Origin: Kitasatospora setae KM-6054
Lineage (GTDB): Bacteria; Actinomycetota; Actinomycetes; Streptomycetales; Streptomycetaceae
Direction: 5' to 3'
DNA: 64,000 bases
NCBI RefSeq assembly: GCF_000269985.1
Contig: NC_016109.1
Location: 5,704,001 to 5,768,000, forward strand
Shown here: in pieces, positions 60,022-64,000 of the stretch
Position numbering within the stretch: the first letter of the stretch is position 1
Layout of the letters: the number at the start of each line of letters is the position of its first letter
Made by a program: the position numbers and the translations under genes
Notes under the pieces: generated by a model
The model's database searches: none
What the model was told of the DNA's origin: nothing
The model's input: only the letters and a program-made list of their open reading frames with translations

Positions 60022-60365
60022 CGCGGCCTCCCAATCGGTCCTCGGAATCGGCTGCGGCACCCGCAGCCCGGCCCCCCGGCCCCTCTCCCAGCGAACAGCG
60101 GGCCGCCCCGGCCGTCCAGAGGGGTGCGAGCAGGTATCCGTGCGCCGCGGGTGTGCGCCCCGGGGTGTGCGCGGGCGCGGTGCGGTCCGACCGGTCGGCC
60201 GTTCCGGGTTTGCGGGCGGCGGCTCCGGGTCCGCGGGGCGGGGGAGCGGGCGGCGGCGGCGGGGGCGGCGGTCAGCGGGCGGGGCGGGGGAGCGGGCGGC
60301 GGTGGTGAGCGGGCGGGGTGAGCCGGATTCACGGTCCGGGCCCGGTTTTCCGTACCATTCGGCCC
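60022..60365. promoter_or_regulatory. Divergent region between the methyltransferase gene and proS
   Basis: These 344 bases are GC/GGGCGG-rich, low-complexity and without a convincing gene. TACCAT (60353-60358) ends 7 bases before the proS ATG, indicating a leaderless proS mRNA. Confidence 0.5.
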
Positions 60366-61778
60366 ATGGCTAAGGCACCCGTTCTCACCCCCCAGGCGGA
60401 AGACTTCCCCCGCTGGTACCAGGACCTCATCAACAAGGCCGAGCTGGCCGACAACGGTCCGGTGCGCGGCACCATGGTCATCCGACCGTACGGCTACGGC
60501 CTGTGGGAGCGGATGCAGCAGGAGATGGACGCGCGGATCAAGAAGGCGGGCGCCCAGAACGCCTACTTCCCGATGTTCATCCCGCAGTCCTACCTGACCA
60601 AGGAGGCCGAGCACGTCGAGGGCTTCGCCCCCGAGCTCGCGGTGGTCACCCACGGCGGCGGCAAGGAGCTGGAGGAGCCGGTCGTCGTCCGGCCCACCTC
60701 CGAGACGATCATCAACGAGTACTTCTCCAAGTGGGTGCAGAGCCACCGCGACCTGCCGCTGCTGATCAACCAGTGGGCCAACGTGGTCCGCTGGGAGCTG
60801 CGCCCGCGCGTCTTCCTGCGCACCACCGAGTTCCTCTGGCAGGAGGGCCACACCGCCCACGCCACCTACGAGGACGCCCGCGCGTACGCCTCGCGGATCC
60901 ACACCGACGTCTACGGCGACTTCATGACCAACGTGCTGGGCATCGACGTGGTGCTCGGCCGGAAGACCGCCAAGGAGCGCTTCGCCGGCGCGATCAACAC
61001 CCTCACCCTGGAAGGGATGATGGGCGACGGCAAGGCGCTGCAGATGGGCACCAGCCACGAGCTGGGCCAGAACTTCGCCAAGGCCTTCAACACCACCTAC
61101 CAGCTGCAGGGCGCCGAGCGCGAGCACGTCTGGCAGACCTCCTGGGGCGTCTCCACCCGCATGGTCGGCGGCCTGATCATGTCGCACGGCGACGACAACG
61201 GCCTGCGGGTGCCGCCGCGGCTGGCCGCCGTGCAGGCCGTGGTGCTCGCGATCAAGGGCGAGGACGCGGTGCTGGCGAAGGTCCGCGAGATCGGCGCCCA
61301 GCTGGAGGCGGCGGGCGTGCGGGTGGTCGTCGACGACCGCACCGACACCCCGTTCGGCCGCCGCGCCGTCGACTGGGAGCTCAAGGGCGTCCCGCTGCGC
61401 ATCGAGGTCGGCCCGCGCGACCTGGAGGCCGGTACCGCGATGCTGGTCCGCCGGATCGCCGGCGGCAAGGAGCCGGTCTCGGTCGACTCCCTGGCCGCGA
61501 TCGTCCCCGGCATCCTGGAGGAGGACCAGGCGCAGCTGCTGCGCGAGTCCCGCGAGCGCCGCGAGGCCCGCACCGTGGACGTCAAGACCCTCGACGAGGC
61601 CGCCGAGGCCGCGACCACCGGCTGGGGCCGGATCTCCTGGGCCGACCTCGGCCCCGAGGGCGAGGCCAAGCTGGCCGAGCAGGGCGTGTCGGTGCGCTGC
61701 CTGATCGCCGAGGACGGCTCGGTGCCGGCCGCCGACGACCAGCCCGGCAACCTCGCGCTGGTCGCCCGCGCGTACTGA
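60366..61778 (+). CDS. proS: Prolyl-tRNA synthetase, eukaryote/archaeal-like (type 3)
   Basis: This class II synthetase has 470 residues. It is short and lacks the editing insertion of the bacterial type 1 enzyme. Motif 2 is VRWELRPRVFLRTTEFLWQE and motif 3 lies in TRMVGGLIMSHGDDNGLRVP. RPTSETIINEYFSKWV and GTSHELGQNFAKAFNTTY are type 3 features. The protein ends in Tyr (LVARAY), as eukaryote-like ProRS do, but most zinc-ligand cysteines of that C-terminal domain are absent. Streptomycetes usually carry a type 1 ProRS elsewhere, so this may be a second enzyme. Confidence 0.93.
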   Translation: MAKAPVLTPQAEDFPRWYQDLINKAELADNGPVRGTMVIRPYGYGLWERMQQEMDARIKKAGAQNAYFPMFIPQSYLTKEAEHVEGFAPELAVVTHGGGKELEEPVVVRPTSETIINEYFSKWVQSHRDLPLLINQWANVVRWELRPRVFLRTTEFLWQEGHTAHATYEDARAYASRIHTDVYGDFMTNVLGIDVVLGRKTAKERFAGAINTLTLEGMMGDGKALQMGTSHELGQNFAKAFNTTYQLQGAEREHVWQTSWGVSTRMVGGLIMSHGDDNGLRVPPRLAAVQAVVLAIKGEDAVLAKVREIGAQLEAAGVRVVVDDRTDTPFGRRAVDWELKGVPLRIEVGPRDLEAGTAMLVRRIAGGKEPVSVDSLAAIVPGILEEDQAQLLRESRERREARTVDVKTLDEAAEAATTGWGRISWADLGPEGEAKLAEQGVSVRCLIAEDGSVPAADDQPGNLALVARAY

Positions 61779-62249
61779 GCCCGGCGCGGCGCGGTGCGGG
61801 GTCGTGATCCCGCACCGCGCTCCGGCGTCATCGGCCCGGCGCCTCGGTACGGCTCGGCGCCTCGGCGTCTCGGTTCGGTGCGGCGGCAGCCCCGGGCCGA
61901 GGTCGGGAGAGCGGCCGGAGTATTCCGGAAACCCGGGGCGGATGCTGGCAGTTGAGACTACTGACCAGTCAACTCCCCGAGGTACCCCGCAAGCGGTACG
62001 GTATACGGCCCGTGGCCCTGTCAATTTTTCAGGCAGGTCGCGGGCCGTCCGTCGCGGGGATGTTGGGCTCCGCGGCGGGTGCCGAGAGCCCGGCGAAACC
62101 CGCCGGCTCCATACGTGCAGGGGGTTGGTCTTGCGTCAGTCCGGAGCCGCGCAATTCGCGCGCGGAAGTGCGTTCCTGAGAGTCCGCTGGGAATTCCCGA
62201 ACACGGGTGCCCGGCGGAACATCGGCTCTCTCCTCATCGTTGGTACAGC
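61779..62249 (+). promoter_or_regulatory. Intergenic region with dyads upstream of the SprT-like gene
   Basis: These 471 bases contain no convincing gene. Near 61950-61975 AGTTGA and TCAACT flank ACTG-2-CAGT, resembling a TetR-type operator with no regulator gene beside it. Near 62008-62045 GGCCCG and CGGGCC with CCTG/CAGG around CAATTTTT form a hairpin with T-run. The region is more A/T-rich than its neighbours. Confidence 0.4.
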
Positions 62250-62828
62250 GTGAGCACGACACAGCCCCTCGTCCTCGCGGCCGAACTGGCCGCCGCCTGG
62301 AGCGACATCCAGGCCCACCACCGGGACCTGCCCGACCTGGCGTCGCCCGAGGCGCTGATCGGCGAGTCCTCCTCGGCCTGCGGCACCCAGCTCAACTTCG
62401 AGCGGCTGCTGCACGAGGCCGCCCACGGCCTGGCCGCCGCCCGGGAGATCCGCGACACCTCGCGGGCCGGCCGCTACCACAACCGCCGCTTCCTGCTGCT
62501 CGCCTCCGAGCTGGGCCTGGCCCACCCGGTCGAGCCGCACGCCAGCAGCGGCTTCTCCCAGGTCACGATGGGGCACGAGACCCGCGACCGCTACGCCGAG
62601 ACCATCGAGCGGCTCGACCGCGCGCTCGGGGCGCACCAGCTGGCCGTCGCCGGCGAGGGCAACCACCGCGCCTTCCGCGGCCCGGCCGCGCGGCACGGCT
62701 CCTCGGGCGGCGGCGTCCGGGTCAAGGCGGTCTGCGGCTGCGGCCGCAACGTCCGCGTGGTCCCGTCCGTGCTGGCCCAGGCCGCGATCGTCTGCGGCGC
62801 CTGCCAGCAGCCGTTCAAGATCGCCTGA
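62250..62828 (+). CDS. SprT-like zinc metalloprotein
   Basis: The product has 192 residues. A putative metal-binding motif HEAAH (HExxH) lies in the helix FERLLHEAAHGLAAAREIRD, with RYHNRRFLLLASELGL following. A C-terminal zinc ribbon shows KAVCGCGRNVRVVPSVLAQA and CGACQQPF. This is the layout of SprT-like proteases (for example SPRTN, which acts on DNA-protein crosslinks in eukaryotes). The bacterial role is unknown. The GTG start lacks an obvious ribosome site. Confidence 0.8.
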   Translation: MSTTQPLVLAAELAAAWSDIQAHHRDLPDLASPEALIGESSSACGTQLNFERLLHEAAHGLAAAREIRDTSRAGRYHNRRFLLLASELGLAHPVEPHASSGFSQVTMGHETRDRYAETIERLDRALGAHQLAVAGEGNHRAFRGPAARHGSSGGGVRVKAVCGCGRNVRVVPSVLAQAAIVCGACQQPFKIA

Positions 62829-63226
62829 TCCGCCGGGGCCGTCCGAACCGTCCGGAGGGGTCCGGGTGGGAGGGACGCGGCTCCCGGACGGACGGGGGTC
62901 GGGCGGACGCGGTTCCGAGTGATGTCCGAGCGGGGTGCGGGCGGGGTGCCCGCCTCCCGGTCGGCCGTGGGGCTCGGAAGCGCCGCCGACCGACCGGCCG
63001 ATCGGTTCGATGACGTCCTTCGATGACGTCCGAGGTCCCCACGGACCGCGCGGGGGCGCGGTGCGGGGGGACCTTCGCGTTGTGGCAGAATGGATGGCTG
63101 AGTACTCGCTTGCCCATCAGGACCCTCTCTCCCAAAGGCTGGCGTGTCCCTTGAACGGCACCTCGCGCCGCAGCCCCACGCGGCGGAGCGCTGCTCACCC
63201 ACGTCAACACAGGAGAATCCACACCC
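62829..63226 (+). promoter_or_regulatory. rpsP upstream region and leader
   Basis: These 398 bases hold no gene. GGCAGAATGG at about 63085 is a plausible -10 area for rpsP, giving a leader of about 130 bases. A good AGGAG ribosome site (near 63212) precedes the GTG. I see no known leader motif. Confidence 0.45.
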
Positions 63227-63655
63227 GTGGCTGTCAAGATCAAGCTGAAGCGTCTGGGCAAGATCCGCTCCCCGCACTACCGCATCGTCGTCGCCGACTC
63301 GCGCACCAAGCGTGACGGCCGCGCGATCGAGGAGATCGGCATCTACCAGCCGACCTACAACCCCTCGAAGATCGAGGTCGACGGCGAGCGCGCCCAGTAC
63401 TGGCTGTCCGTCGGCGCCCAGCCGACCGAGCCGGTCCTCGCCATCCTGAAGCTCACCGGCGACTGGCAGAAGTTCAAGGGCCTGCCGGCTCCGGAGCCGC
63501 TGAAGGTGGCCGAGCCCAAGGTCGAGGACTTCTCGCACCTGTTCGCCAAGGCCGTCGCCGGCTTCGAGGACGCCACCACCGGTGTCGCCATCACCCCGAA
63601 GGCCAAGAAGTCGGACAAGGCTGACGAGGCCGAGGCCGCTTCCACCGAGGCCTGA
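63227..63655 (+). CDS. rpsP: 30S ribosomal protein S16
   Basis: S16 has 142 residues, longer than the 80-90 of E. coli because of an acidic/alanine-rich C-terminal extension common in actinobacteria ([17 protein letters not shown]). The core begins [20 protein letters not shown] with [20 protein letters not shown]. The GTG start at 63227 follows AGGAG. khpA follows after 2 bases. Confidence 0.97.
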   Translation: MAVKIKLKRLGKIRSPHYRIVVADSRTKRDGRAIEEIGIYQPTYNPSKIEVDGERAQYWLSVGAQPTEPVLAILKLTGDWQKFKGLPAPEPLKVAEPKVEDFSHLFAKAVAGFEDATTGVAITPKAKKSDKADEAEAASTEA

Positions 63656-63657
63656 GC

Positions 63658-63897
63658 GTGATCGAGGAAGCCCTCGACCACCTGGTGAAGGGCATCGTCG
63701 AGCACCCCGACGAGGTGCAGGTCCGCTCGCGCAACCTGCGTCGCGGCCACACCATCGAGGTGCGAGTGCACCCTGACGACCTCGGCAAGGTGATCGGCCG
63801 GGGCGGCCGCACGGCTCGCGCGCTGCGCACCGTGGTCGGCGCCCTGGGCGGCCGCAACGTCCGGGTCGACCTGGTCGACGTGGACAGCCTCCGCTGA
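63658..63897 (+). CDS. khpA: KH-domain RNA-binding protein KhpA
   Basis: This single KH domain has 79 residues, with the GxxG loop in DDLGKVIGRGGRTARALRTV. KhpA proteins bind RNA with KhpB and affect cell size and division in Firmicutes. GTG start 2 bases after rpsP, so the two are translated together. The usual downstream partners rimM-trmD lie beyond the window. Confidence 0.93.
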   Translation: MIEEALDHLVKGIVEHPDEVQVRSRNLRRGHTIEVRVHPDDLGKVIGRGGRTARALRTVVGALGGRNVRVDLVDVDSLR

Positions 63898-63950
63898 CCC
63901 CACGCTCGACCGCCGAGGGCGCCGACCGCCAGGTCGGCCACCGGGCTTCA

Positions 63951-63984
63951 GGACCGGCCGGGACGCATCCGTCCCGGCCGGTCC
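63951..63984 (+). terminator. Terminator after khpA
   Basis: Perfect 15-base arms (63951-63965 and 63970-63984) with loop CATC are followed by TTCCCGTTT. The hairpin separates rpsP-khpA from rimM, which is expected next. Confidence 0.85.
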
Positions 63985-64000
63985 TTCCCGTTTCCGGGCG

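Noticed and set aside
63085-63150. tRNA-like text (GCAGAATGGATGG...) in the rpsP leader
   Set aside because: No acceptor stem, T arm or anticodon stem can be formed; it looks like a leader/promoter region.

Overview
The window is a high-GC (about 70% or more) stretch of a Streptomycetaceae chromosome, Streptomyces- or Kitasatospora-like. The evidence is codon use, GTG/TTG starts and gene order: conservon, gltX, tRNA-Gln/Glu, ndgR-leuCD, hupS, gpsA-ddl, thiL, rpmB, recG, rsmD-coaD, rpmF-rnc-mutM, smc-ftsY, nsdA, amtB-glnK-glnD, ffh and rpsP-khpA. As I remember it, this matches the core-chromosome order of Streptomyces coelicolor. I did not run any comparison. No intact prophage, insertion sequence, CRISPR array or biosynthetic cluster is visible.

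Layout. 1-7687 (minus strand) is a complete conservon, cvnA-cvnB-cvnC-cvnD, followed by a second paralogous nitrate/nitrite-sensing-type kinase that runs off the left edge. 8158-11454 holds an unknown 57-residue peptide gene, a fumarylacetoacetase-family hydrolase, gltX and five tRNA genes (Gln-Glu-Glu-Glu-Gln). 11545-15845 holds the IclR regulator ndgR, leuCD, a small conserved gene and the histone-tailed HU gene hupS. 16009-17559 is an accessory module: a GntR regulator divergent from two coupled small ORFs over a clear operator. 17584-25645 holds cofC with an unusual in-frame tail gene, plsC-gpsA, ddl, two small genes, thiL, a phosphofructokinase and thiD. 25794-35941 holds rpmB, a DAK2/FakA-type kinase, recG, an HTH protein, rsmD, coaD, a coiled-coil division-type protein, yceD-rpmF-rnc and mutM.

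35955-41486 is the least conserved part: a hypothetical protein, a DMT-type transporter, a secreted Gly-rich protein, an MFS exporter and a recombinase-like protein without recognisable catalytic residues. 41589-47735 holds acyP, a coiled-coil peptide gene, smc and ftsY. 47763-56571 holds a primase/polymerase-like protein, nsdA, the nitrogen-control operon amtB-glnK-glnD and ffh. 56591-63984 holds a GNAT acetyltransferase, an FtsH paralogue, a methyltransferase, a eukaryote-like (type 3) prolyl-tRNA synthetase, a SprT-like metalloprotein and rpsP-khpA.

Functional themes are translation (gltX, proS, five tRNAs, L28, L32, S16, RsmD, RNase III, YceD, KhpA), protein targeting (ftsY, ffh), chromosome biology (hupS, smc, recG, mutM), nitrogen and amino-acid control (ndgR-leuCD, amtB-glnK-glnD), cofactors (thiL, thiD, coaD, cofC) and developmental signalling (conservon, nsdA). 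I found no large new system. The best leads are the GntR/small-ORF module, the cofC tail gene with its own start signal, the recombinase-like protein with a repeat-flanked promoter, the second-type prolyl-tRNA synthetase, the repeat-bearing peptide at 8158 and a recurrent signature of leaderless mRNAs.
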